Below, piece by piece: positions 9,161 through 16,467 of a stretch of DNA of 22,418 nucleotides. Under the pieces are notes generated by a model that had not been told where the DNA came from, did not search any database, and was given only the letters and a program-made list of their open reading frames with translations. This DNA comes from JADJLQ01 sp034439915 (GTDB lineage: Bacteria; Bacteroidota; Bacteroidia; Chitinophagales; Saprospiraceae), in assembly GCA_034439915.1 (NCBI GenBank), contig JAWXBI010000239.1, positions 1 to 22,418 on the forward strand, given 5' to 3'. The first letter of the stretch is position 1. Each line of letters starts with the position of its first letter. A program made the position numbers and the translations under genes.

Positions 9161-9965
9161 GGAACAAGACAGGGATCGGACTGTCAATGACACTCTTGGG
9201 TGTCGGACTGGCTTCAAAAATATGTTCCAGGAAACCCCTTTTCCTTTTAATGATACATAACAAATCGAAACTGCCTTTGGAAAACTGATCTGCCAACGCA
9301 TCAGAAAGGGTATCTACCTTCAACTCCTCGTAATCGTATTGGCGATGTTCAAAAATCAAATCCGGTGAATACGCTACCGGGCCCGTTAAGGTGCCGGTGA
9401 CATGGACGGCATGGATTTTGGATTGGAAGGCGTCGGTCAGTTCAAGCAAAGGGGAAAGGATATCGAATACGCTCTTATGCAGTCGTCTGAAAAGGAAGAG
9501 GATATTGGTGATCCGCCGGGGCGCGTAAAATTTGGGAACGGCGATTACAGGTATTTCCTTAAATTTAATAATACTCCCTGCCACTTTTCCCAAAAAGTAA
9601 TTATCCGTACTGTCTTCTCCTTGTGCACCTAAAATAATGAGGTCTACCCCATTGATTTCTGCCTGGCGGCTAATGACGGTATAGGGTTCGCCCCTCGCTA
9701 TTTTTGACAGGATAGGGACCGATGTTTTTTTCTTGTAGGGGGCAATGAATTTATCCAATCGGTAAATGGCATCTTGTTGAATCACCTGGTTGACGGATTT
9801 AAGGCCTACCATTTTTTCCATAAAATCAATAACATTCAATACCAACAATTTGCAATTCAGGACTTCGGCCGTTTGCATCGCAAATTCCATGGTTTGTTTA
9901 GAGCCAGGACTAAAATCTATGGGGACCAGTATTTTTTTCAAGTTATAGATTGGATTAGTTTTCAA
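9144..9965 (-). CDS. Tandem-domain universal stress protein (UspA family)
   Basis: Cytoplasmic protein with two UspA-like domains. The first (residues about 9-140) begins KKILVPIDFS and contains the nucleotide-binding pattern G-x2-G-x9-G as LGAQGEDSTDNYFLGK (G113, G116, G126). The second (about 150-273) is less conserved: its loop reads KRKRGFLEHIFEASPTPKSV, without the full glycine pattern, so ATP binding there is doubtful. No in-frame ATG precedes the conserved first strand. The annotated TTG at 9965 overlaps an exact -7 box (TAAATTTG, 9963-9970), so translation may begin at the next TTG, position 9941, giving the usual MKKILVPIDFS N-terminus. It is divergent from the SelW-like gene, and its 3' end overlaps tsaE. 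Confidence 0.88.
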   Translation of the reverse strand: MKTNPIYNLKKILVPIDFSPGSKQTMEFAMQTAEVLNCKLLVLNVIDFMEKMVGLKSVNQVIQQDAIYRLDKFIAPYKKKTSVPILSKIARGEPYTVISRQAEINGVDLIILGAQGEDSTDNYFLGKVAGSIIKFKEIPVIAVPKFYAPRRITNILFLFRRLHKSVFDILSPLLELTDAFQSKIHAVHVTGTLTGPVAYSPDLIFEHRQYDYEELKVDTLSDALADQFSKGSFDLLCIIKRKRGFLEHIFEASPTPKSVIDSPIPVLFLNDDE

Positions 9966-9970
9966 ATTTA
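9963..9970 (-). promoter_or_regulatory. Putative -7 box for the universal stress protein gene
   Basis: The minus strand reads TAAATTTG, an exact TAnnTTTG match. If used, the transcript would begin around 9957 and the translation start would be the TTG at 9941, 21 nt from the box. The box is back to back with that of the SelW-like gene. Confidence 0.4.
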
Positions 9971-10002
9971 CAATATCCGGAGGGAAATCGATGTCCTGAA
10001 TT

Positions 10003-10010
10003 TATCTTTG
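10003..10010 (+). promoter_or_regulatory. Putative -7 box for the SelW-like/mobA pair
   Basis: TATCTTTG matches TAnnTTTG exactly and ends 21 nt before the ATG at 10032. No good -33 TTG is visible. It probably serves both the SelW-like gene and mobA, which follow with almost no gap. Confidence 0.45.
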
Positions 10011-10031
10011 GTATATATTTCATATGTAACC

Positions 10032-10325
10032 ATGAGCGATCATACCATTTCTATTGAATATTGCCCCAAATGCAACTGGCTCCTTCGGGCAGCTTATTTT
10101 GCCCAGGAGTTTTTATCCTCTTTTGAAGAAGATCTGAAAAGTGTAACCCTGGTCCCCAGCCACACCAACGGGAGTTTTATTATACATGTCGATTTCATCA
10201 AAATTTTTGACCGGAAGGAATATGGAGGTTTCCCGGAAATAAAAGTATTAAAACAAAAAATAAGGGATATCGTGGCGCCGCACAAAAGCCTGGGCCATGC
10301 GGATACTCCTTCGCATAACAAATAA
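10032..10325 (+). CDS. SelT/SelW/SelH-like (Rdx family) thioredoxin-fold protein
   Basis: A 97-aa protein, MSDHTISIEYCPKCNWLL onward. The Rdx family signature is a first beta strand followed by CxxC (here C11-P-K-C14), then a helix with AAYFAQEFLSSFEEDL and a second strand pair including LVPSHTNGSFIIHVD. Members with C-x2-U are selenoprotein W; this one has cysteine in both places, so no selenocysteine is involved. The start is the ATG at 10032: the same frame is open further upstream, but that part has no family resemblance. The thiol-redox role is inferred from the family. The stop is 1 nt before the GTG start of mobA. Confidence 0.82.
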   Translation: MSDHTISIEYCPKCNWLLRAAYFAQEFLSSFEEDLKSVTLVPSHTNGSFIIHVDFIKIFDRKEYGGFPEIKVLKQKIRDIVAPHKSLGHADTPSHNK

Positions 10326-10326
10326 G

Positions 10327-10905
10327 GTGAAATCAATAATCCTTTGCGGAGGGCAAAGCAGCCGCATGGGTGCCGATAAAGCAATGGTAGTGTGGCGAGG
10401 GAAATCCATGGTCAGTTACAGTATGGCCTTGTTACAAGGATTTCCTTTTGAATGCGGTCTATCGGTCAACCCCGTTCAATTCCCGATTTATCAGAGTATG
10501 TTTCCAAACCTGACTATCCTGCCCGATGAACCTGGATCAATTTACCAGGGACCGCTGAAAGGGATGTTAAGCGCGTCCAGGAAGTATCCGGATGAAAATA
10601 TATTGTTTATAGCCTGTGATCTTCCCCTGATTAAACCGGAGCTGGTGCATAGACTGATCGAAACCTATCAATCCAATAAGGGTTATGAAGTGTACTTATT
10701 TTCAAAGGATGGGGAGTACGAACCCTTGCTGGGGATCTATTCGTCTCTAGCCTTAAAAAACCTGGACCGCCCTTCAGCCGTCCCGCCCCGATCCGGCCTG
10801 AGGCATCTCCTCCGGAAACTAAAAGTGTATAGCCTTGATCTCTCCGCAGAAGAGCGGGACCAATTTAAAAATTTTAATACAGCAGAGGATTTAAGGGGAG
10901 AGTAG
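10327..10905 (+). CDS. mobA: Molybdenum cofactor guanylyltransferase MobA
   Basis: Transfers GMP from GTP to Mo-molybdopterin, giving the guanine-dinucleotide cofactor that DMSO-reductase-family enzymes such as the nitrate reductase at 12903-16439 need. The nucleotide-binding N-terminus is IILCGGQSSRMGADKAMV. Later come LPDEPGSIYQGPLKGM and the metal-site segment LFIACDLPLIKPELV. About 192 aa from the GTG at 10327, the usual family length. An ATG at 10297 would add ten residues and overlap the SelW-like gene by 29 bp, so it is less likely but not excluded. The 3' end overlaps the convergent last gene of the nitrate operon by 15 bp. Confidence 0.9.
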   Translation: MKSIILCGGQSSRMGADKAMVVWRGKSMVSYSMALLQGFPFECGLSVNPVQFPIYQSMFPNLTILPDEPGSIYQGPLKGMLSASRKYPDENILFIACDLPLIKPELVHRLIETYQSNKGYEVYLFSKDGEYEPLLGIYSSLALKNLDRPSAVPPRSGLRHLLRKLKVYSLDLSAEERDQFKNFNTAEDLRGE

Positions 10906-12387
10906 GACTGGCTCGAGAGAAGATAGATCTATCTTTTGGAAATACCGGACATCCGAATCACAAACAGAGCACACGATATTGTCCAGGGAATCTTCATCCA
11001 ACGACCCGGTAGAACCTTTCAGGCCAGGGCCTGCCAGGGTCAGGCATCTGGTGCATTGCAGCACATAAATGGGTTCAGATTCCGGTACCGAAGAGGTTAC
11101 AACTGGGTTTACCGGTTCATTCCGTGCGGCTGTGATGGTTTGTGAACGATAATAGGAATCAATGCACAACATCAGCTGATCAGCCAGCAGATAACGGAAT
11201 AGGCCGGAGCGAAATTTATATTCCGTTCTTTCATTGGGATTAAAATTTTTAGCCACCAATATATCGTATACAGGCAAGCCACGTATCCCCAACCAATTTA
11301 CCAAGTACCTTTTGTTGATGAGGATGCTGCTGAACACTTCGGATTTTTGTCTTGTTTTTATACCAAAACAAATACCATGGGTCCGGACATCATCCGTATT
11401 AAACTGATGGACCAGGTGTTTTTTCAATTTCAGACCATCGGGGCTATGGTCTTCCAATTGAAAATTGAGCTCATTCAACGCATGCCTTATATTGATATGA
11501 TGCCGGGCCAGGAGCAGATCCCATCCGGGTTTGTTTTTTTCCCCGATGCCCTTGATGATAATGGACTTCCACGGAGTAATACACAATTGGCCGATGTGGG
11601 ATTCACGGGCCAGGGCACAAAGGTCCTGCAAAAAGGGAAGCGCATAAGTTTCATTTCTTTGATAGATACCGAGCCAAAAACGGTCGTTATATGGATTAAG
11701 ACCTTCATAATATGGCAGAGTAAACTCGGGCAGGTTTAATTCATGCTCTTTTTCCCGGGTAATCCATCCCGACCGTTTTAATCGTTTCTTGAGGAAAAGA
11801 ACGGCAGACTCTAACTGATCCGGCTGCGTAATAGGGTGATCGCTCAGAAAGTCATCCAATACCCTGGAATAGGCCATGAGATCATTGGTATACACCATTT
11901 CCTCCCAGGACAAGATAGTATTGCCCTTAGGCAGTCTCAGGTATAAATACCAAAAATGAGGCGCACTGTCCGATGCAATCCAATTGATATTGCCGGTAAA
12001 AAAAGGAGTAAACGACTGGTTATAATCATTGATATTGATTTTAAGGCGTGGTTTGAAGTCCATCGAATCCAATATGTCCTTATAAACCCCTTCACTCAGC
12101 CAGCTGTGTGTATTAAAAATTTCTGCACCAGGATAAGAACTTACCACATTGGGACATTCTTCCGGATTCCTTTCAAAGGGGATAGCTGTTTTTTCAATGG
12201 CGGAATAAAACAGGGAAAGTCTTGATTTATCGACCTGAAAATAAATGCACTGCCGCAATCCGAATTGAATACCAGTGATATCCATAGATTTTAGTACTGC
12301 AAGCAATGAAACCAGTTTACCCGTAGGGAGGATTCCTCCATGGCAATTGACCTTTATCGTCACCGATGATTTAAATAAGTTGCTCAC
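10891..12387 (-). CDS. Nitrite/sulfite-reductase-like protein lacking cluster cysteines, with C-terminal double CxxC
   Basis: A 498-aa protein, last gene of the nitrate operon, starting with GTG 7 nt after the previous stop. Two repeats look like the halves of a siroheme nitrite/sulfite reductase. Near the N-terminus, GGILPTGKLVSLLAVLKSM and IQFGLRQCIYFQ match the ferredoxin-like half, and KPRLKININDYNQSF with INWIASD lies in the order expected of the siroheme half. The second repeat starts near YALPFLQDLCALARES and continues with QLCITPWKSIIIKGI. The paired C-x5-C and C-x3-C ligands of the [4Fe-4S]-siroheme centre are absent (NVVSSYPGAEIF stands where the first pair would be). The C-terminus has C445-x2-C448 and C473-x2-C476, spaced 24 residues apart, like a shortened rubredoxin or a zinc ribbon. 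It lacks the usual glycines and proline of rubredoxin. An electron-transfer or assembly role beside the nitrate reductase is inference. Confidence 0.75.
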   Translation of the reverse strand: MSNLFKSSVTIKVNCHGGILPTGKLVSLLAVLKSMDITGIQFGLRQCIYFQVDKSRLSLFYSAIEKTAIPFERNPEECPNVVSSYPGAEIFNTHSWLSEGVYKDILDSMDFKPRLKININDYNQSFTPFFTGNINWIASDSAPHFWYLYLRLPKGNTILSWEEMVYTNDLMAYSRVLDDFLSDHPITQPDQLESAVLFLKKRLKRSGWITREKEHELNLPEFTLPYYEGLNPYNDRFWLGIYQRNETYALPFLQDLCALARESHIGQLCITPWKSIIIKGIGEKNKPGWDLLLARHHINIRHALNELNFQLEDHSPDGLKLKKHLVHQFNTDDVRTHGICFGIKTRQKSEVFSSILINKRYLVNWLGIRGLPVYDILVAKNFNPNERTEYKFRSGLFRYLLADQLMLCIDSYYRSQTITAARNEPVNPVVTSSVPESEPIYVLQCTRCLTLAGPGLKGSTGSLDEDSLDNIVCSVCDSDVRYFQKIDLSSLEPVLLSP

Positions 12388-12394
12388 GGATTTT

Positions 12395-12901
12395 TTAGCC
12401 TGGCGGTTTAAGAATTCCGAATTCCACCAGGGCAGGAATTAAATTTTTACTTTCATGATCTTTCCGTATCAGTTTGGACAATGCAAACCGCTCCAGATCC
12501 GTCAGGTCTTTCCATTGAGCTTCGTCGATTTGATGTCCAAGATCCATCAATCTTTCATTCAGCAAATCCAATATCCCTGCAGGTATGTCAGGCATTCTGC
12601 CGATGAGAGGCAACCGTGTCAATTCGAACCACCCATGGTGTTTCAGCAATTCGATCAAAAAGATTTCATATTGTTTAAATTCATTTTTTTCCCGGCAAGC
12701 CAATATGGATAATTGATACCGGTCAAACCAGCTAAACCTGGACCATTGCGCCAGACTCAGTTTAATCCCTACTGTATCCAGCTTATAGCGCACGATCATG
12801 GGAATGCACTGGATAGCTTGTACGATAAATTCTTTTTCAAAATCAAAACAGAATATATCCTGTTCGGCGATTTCCTGGGTTGTAATAGAAGAAGGGTTCA
12901 T
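12395..12901 (-). CDS. Nitrate reductase associated protein
   Basis: A 168-aa protein resembling the nitrate reductase associated family (Nitr_red_assoc, PF09655). The signature is FCFDFEKEFI followed by IQCIPMIVRYKLDTVGIKL and LAQWSRFSWFDRYQL. That family is found beside assimilatory nitrate reductase genes; its biochemical function is not established to my knowledge. The ATG at 12901 is preferred: it lies 1 nt after the stop of the nitrate reductase gene, and the family-like sequence starts about 15 residues later. A GTG at 12979 would add 26 basic residues encoded inside the upstream gene. No signal peptide or membrane segment is seen, so it is probably cytoplasmic. Translational coupling to the reductase suggests a fixed ratio of the two products. 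Confidence 0.85.
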   Translation of the reverse strand: MNPSSITTQEIAEQDIFCFDFEKEFIVQAIQCIPMIVRYKLDTVGIKLSLAQWSRFSWFDRYQLSILACREKNEFKQYEIFLIELLKHHGWFELTRLPLIGRMPDIPAGILDLLNERLMDLGHQIDEAQWKDLTDLERFALSKLIRKDHESKNLIPALVEFGILKPPG

Positions 12902-12902
12902 G

Positions 12903-15900
12903 CTAAACCGGGGCTGATTTTTGAAGGGCTTTGATATAAGCTTCGAATATTTTTTTTGCTTCCGGCCTGCAGCTACCACAACCTGTTCCGGCTCCGGTCA
13001 GTTGGGAAAGCTGTAAAAAATCCCGGCAACCTGCTTCCATTTTTTGAACCAGATTCCCTTCCCCGACGGAATTACAACTGCAGATCAGACGGCCGGTCAC
13101 GGGTTCGGGGGCCTGGCCATTCCGGAGTAGGCTCAGGCGTTTTTCACTTAATTCTATTTTATTGGCTATCAGGTTCCGGTATTCTAAAAATTCGGCCTTG
13201 TCTCCGATGAGGATCGCTCCTACCAGCCGGTCCTTAAAGACAATGCATTTTTTATAATACCGCTGTGCTTTATCGATAAAAATTATTTCTTCATATCCAG
13301 GCTTAAGATCTGGGATTTCCACCTCTCCCAGGGAACACACATCCAGGCCTTGAATTTTAAGTATGTTTAGTGAAAGTGATCCCTGGTAATATTTTCCAGG
13401 GTCACCGGAAAGATGATGGGCCAGGATTTCTCCCTGGTGTTCAGCGGCTGACGTAGTGCCGTATAGTTTGCCCTGAAATTCTGCTATTTCGCCGATCGCA
13501 TAAATGGACGGATCGCTGGTTTGTAGAAATTCATCCACCCTCACCCCTCGCCGGCACTCCAACCCCGAGGCCTTTGCCAATTCAATATTAGGTTGTGTGC
13601 CGATAGCCAGCAATACGATATCACATTCCAGGACCAATCCGCTTTTAAATTTTATACCGGTTATATTTTTCTGTCCCAGGTAACGATCAATTTCATCGTT
13701 ATAATAAATTTCAATTCCCCTGATGTTCAGGGATTCATGTAACAACTGACTTCCCACCGCATCCAGTTGCCGGTCCATCAAGCGGGAAATCCGCTGAACT
13801 ATAGTAACCTGCACTTTTTTTTCGCTTAAAGCAGCTGCCACCTCTATACCTAACAAGCCACCTCCGATGATGACGATTCTATTGCCGGTCGACTTAAAAA
13901 ATTTTTTAAAATGATCTGCATCCTGCCTGGTGCGTAGGGTAAAGATACCCTGGAGCGCCGGCAGGTCTCTCAAAGTGGCAGCCCGGCTACCTGTTGCAAG
14001 GATCAATCTATCATAGCTATGCAGAACACCGTCCGAATCAATAATCGTCTTAGTGTGATGGTCTATAGTCGTTATACCTGTGCCCCGGTGCAGCGAAACC
14101 CGATGGTCTGATTCTTCCTGTTTATCCATTTTGACCAGGCCAACCCAGTCCAATTGATCTGTAATATAATCCGGTAACAAAACCCTGTTGTAGAAAGGCT
14201 GATTTTCTTTACTGAATATTTCAATGGGATCGGAGGTATTTAATTTTCTGTAGGCCCGGACAAAACCATAAGCCCCGGCCCCGGCCCCAACAATTATTAT
14301 TTTTTGTTTTGGCTTTTTATAAATACCGATCTCTACTGCTGAAAATTTAAAATCCGGTTCTTTACTCCGGCTATCTACGAGTTTATTGGTCAGCTGGTTG
14401 ACCCTTTGATCACCCCGGTCAAAAATTTTCCCCCAATGCATAGGAATAAAAACCACTCCGGGTTTGATGGATGAGGTCAGTTTTGCTTTTAATCTTATCC
14501 GTCCCCTGCTGCTCTGTACTTCCACCAGTGAATGATCCTCAATAAATCGTGGAAAAGCATCCGAGGGATGTATTTCAACAAACGTTTCTTCCACATGTTG
14601 ATTCAACCGGTTGACCTTACCGGTTTTACTCCGGGTATGCCATTGATCCCGGACACGGCCGGTGGTCAGTATCAACGGAAATTCTTTGCTCAGGGATTCA
14701 GATAAGTTTTCGTCGGGACAGGCATGAATCATGGCTTTGCCGGATGGGGTATAAAACTTATGATCTTCAAATAGCCTTGAAGTGCCTTGATTTGGAATAC
14801 CTTCGGTTGTACCTGTTTTTGGATAGGGCCATTGTACCGCTCTGATTTTTTTTAAAATGTCGTAGTTCAATCCGCTGATATCAATATGTGTCCCTCCGGT
14901 AAGTGCAACATGTTCATCAAATATGGCAGATGCATCGGCAAATCCAAATCCCGGAAACTGCATTTTATTCGCAAAACGGCAAATAATCTCTGCATCCGGT
15001 ATGGCTTCACCCGGAGGATCAGTTACTTTTTCCAGCCAGGTGATGTATCTCCCCGCATTGGTCATGGTGCCTTCTTTTTCCGCCCATGCCGCAGCCGGCA
15101 GGATCACATCGGCATATTTTAATGTCTCTGCGGATCGGCTGATTTCCTGTACAACAACAAACTTTGCTTTTTGCAAAGCCTGTTCAGCCTGTTGCACATT
15201 GGGCAGACTCACAAGAGGATTGGTGCAGATGATCCAGATTGCTTTGAGGTTTCTGGATTCCAATGCATCAAACATTTCGGTTGCTGTCAGCCCTGGCTGA
15301 GCAGCTATTTTTCCAGGCATAATGTTCCAGAACCGTTCCACTTCACGCCGGTGTGACTCATTCAATAAGTCCCGGTGGGCTGGTAGCAGATTGGACAGTC
15401 CCCCCACCTCACGTCCTCCCATGGCATTGGGCTGACCCGTGAGTGAAAATGGGCCGGCTCCCGGTTTGCCAATCTGTCCAGTAATCAAATGTAGATTGAT
15501 GAGTGAGAGGTTTTTATTTACACCGACTACACTTTGATTGAGGCCCATGGTCCACATAGACAGATAAGCTTTTGATTGGCCAATCCAGGATGCCGCCAGG
15601 TATATATCCTGGACTGCTATGCCGCAGATTTCGGCGGCTTCTTCTATAGTTCGCTTGAAAACCCGGGTCTTATAATCTTCAAACCCTGATGCATGTTGCT
15701 GAATGAAATACTGGTCAGTATATCCCTGTTCGATAATAACCCGCCCAAGAGCGTGGTGAAGGGTAATATCCGTACCAGGGTTTAATTGGAAATGTAAATC
15801 CGCCAGATCAGCCGATTGGGTTTGTCGTGGATCGCTGACAATAATCTTGAGGTGGGGGTTGTTTGCTTTAGCCTGTTCCACCCTCCTCCAGATAATGGGG

Positions 15901-16439
15901 TGGCACCAGGCTGGATTGGCTCCGGCAACGAACAATACATCGCACAATTCTATATCATCATAAGTAACGGGGACACAATCTTCTCCAAGGGTTAATTTAT
16001 AGCCTGCCACCGCACTGCTCATGCATAAGCGGCTGTTGGTATCGATATTATTACTTCCGATAAATCCTTTAATCAGTTTGTTGATGACATAATATTCTTC
16101 AGTAAGGCATTGACCACTGGCGTAAAAAGCTACGGAATCAGGTCCGGATTTATCTATTAAAGTTTTAAAAACAGCAGCGGTACGGGTTAGGGCCATGTCC
16201 CAACTGACTCGACGGAGGGGTTGATTCCTGTGATAACGCATCTGTGGGTAGGTTAATCGATCCGTTGTATCATTTACCGTATAGTGCAGATTTTTCCCCT
16301 TACTGCACAACATGCCATAGTTTACCGGATGAGTCACATCACCTTCCAGTTGTATTTGTTCGTTATGGTCTTTTTCCAGGCTTATTCCACAGCCTACTCC
16401 GCAATAACAACAGGTCGATTGATATTTTTTCCGGTACAT
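12903..16439 (-). CDS. nasA: Assimilatory nitrate reductase fused to FAD/NAD(P)H reductase and BFD domain
   Basis: Single 1178-aa polypeptide predicted to reduce nitrate to nitrite with NAD(P)H in the cytoplasm. Residues 1-55 bind [4Fe-4S] (C10, C13, C17, C45, in CCYCGVGC and MLCSKGKN). The molybdopterin domain follows, with C139 in SRLCMSSAVAGY as the expected Mo ligand and PVTYDDIELCDVLFVAGANP after it. The C-terminal cofactor-binding domain (about 590-690) has LILTTGRVRDQWHTRSKTG. From about 705 to 1090 there is a pyridine-nucleotide-disulfide oxidoreductase module: IIIVGAGAGAYGF for FAD, IVIIGGGLLGIE for NAD(P)H near 856, and YAIGEIAEF. Residues about 1119-1170 form a BFD-like [2Fe-2S] domain (LICSCNS, GTGCGSCRP). 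The ordinary catalytic subunit is 700-900 aa, so this is a fusion. It has no Tat signal, as expected for the assimilatory type. The start is 28 nt after the transporter stop. Confidence 0.93.
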   Translation of the reverse strand: MYRKKYQSTCCYCGVGCGISLEKDHNEQIQLEGDVTHPVNYGMLCSKGKNLHYTVNDTTDRLTYPQMRYHRNQPLRRVSWDMALTRTAAVFKTLIDKSGPDSVAFYASGQCLTEEYYVINKLIKGFIGSNNIDTNSRLCMSSAVAGYKLTLGEDCVPVTYDDIELCDVLFVAGANPAWCHPIIWRRVEQAKANNPHLKIIVSDPRQTQSADLADLHFQLNPGTDITLHHALGRVIIEQGYTDQYFIQQHASGFEDYKTRVFKRTIEEAAEICGIAVQDIYLAASWIGQSKAYLSMWTMGLNQSVVGVNKNLSLINLHLITGQIGKPGAGPFSLTGQPNAMGGREVGGLSNLLPAHRDLLNESHRREVERFWNIMPGKIAAQPGLTATEMFDALESRNLKAIWIICTNPLVSLPNVQQAEQALQKAKFVVVQEISRSAETLKYADVILPAAAWAEKEGTMTNAGRYITWLEKVTDPPGEAIPDAEIICRFANKMQFPGFGFADASAIFDEHVALTGGTHIDISGLNYDILKKIRAVQWPYPKTGTTEGIPNQGTSRLFEDHKFYTPSGKAMIHACPDENLSESLSKEFPLILTTGRVRDQWHTRSKTGKVNRLNQHVEETFVEIHPSDAFPRFIEDHSLVEVQSSRGRIRLKAKLTSSIKPGVVFIPMHWGKIFDRGDQRVNQLTNKLVDSRSKEPDFKFSAVEIGIYKKPKQKIIIVGAGAGAYGFVRAYRKLNTSDPIEIFSKENQPFYNRVLLPDYITDQLDWVGLVKMDKQEESDHRVSLHRGTGITTIDHHTKTIIDSDGVLHSYDRLILATGSRAATLRDLPALQGIFTLRTRQDADHFKKFFKSTGNRIVIIGGGLLGIEVAAALSEKKVQVTIVQRISRLMDRQLDAVGSQLLHESLNIRGIEIYYNDEIDRYLGQKNITGIKFKSGLVLECDIVLLAIGTQPNIELAKASGLECRRGVRVDEFLQTSDPSIYAIGEIAEFQGKLYGTTSAAEHQGEILAHHLSGDPGKYYQGSLSLNILKIQGLDVCSLGEVEIPDLKPGYEEIIFIDKAQRYYKKCIVFKDRLVGAILIGDKAEFLEYRNLIANKIELSEKRLSLLRNGQAPEPVTGRLICSCNSVGEGNLVQKMEAGCRDFLQLSQLTGAGTGCGSCRPEAKKIFEAYIKALQKSAPV

Positions 16440-16467
16440 GTACTGGTGCCTTTTAGCTATTCATTTT

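Noticed and set aside
9774..10031. Longer open frame upstream of the SelW-like gene
   Set aside because: It is antisense to the universal stress protein gene. The family-like sequence starts only at the ATG at 10032, just after a good -7 box.
10920..10935. Perfect 16-bp palindrome AAGATAGATCTATCTT just after the mobA stop
   Set aside because: It has no loop and no T-run suited to a terminator for mobA beyond four T, and it encodes part of the C-terminus of the overlapping minus-strand gene. Chance is likely.
12902..12979. N-terminal extension of the nitrate-reductase-associated protein from a GTG at 12979
   Set aside because: It would overlap the 3' end of the nitrate reductase gene by 77 bp, and the added residues resemble nothing in the family.
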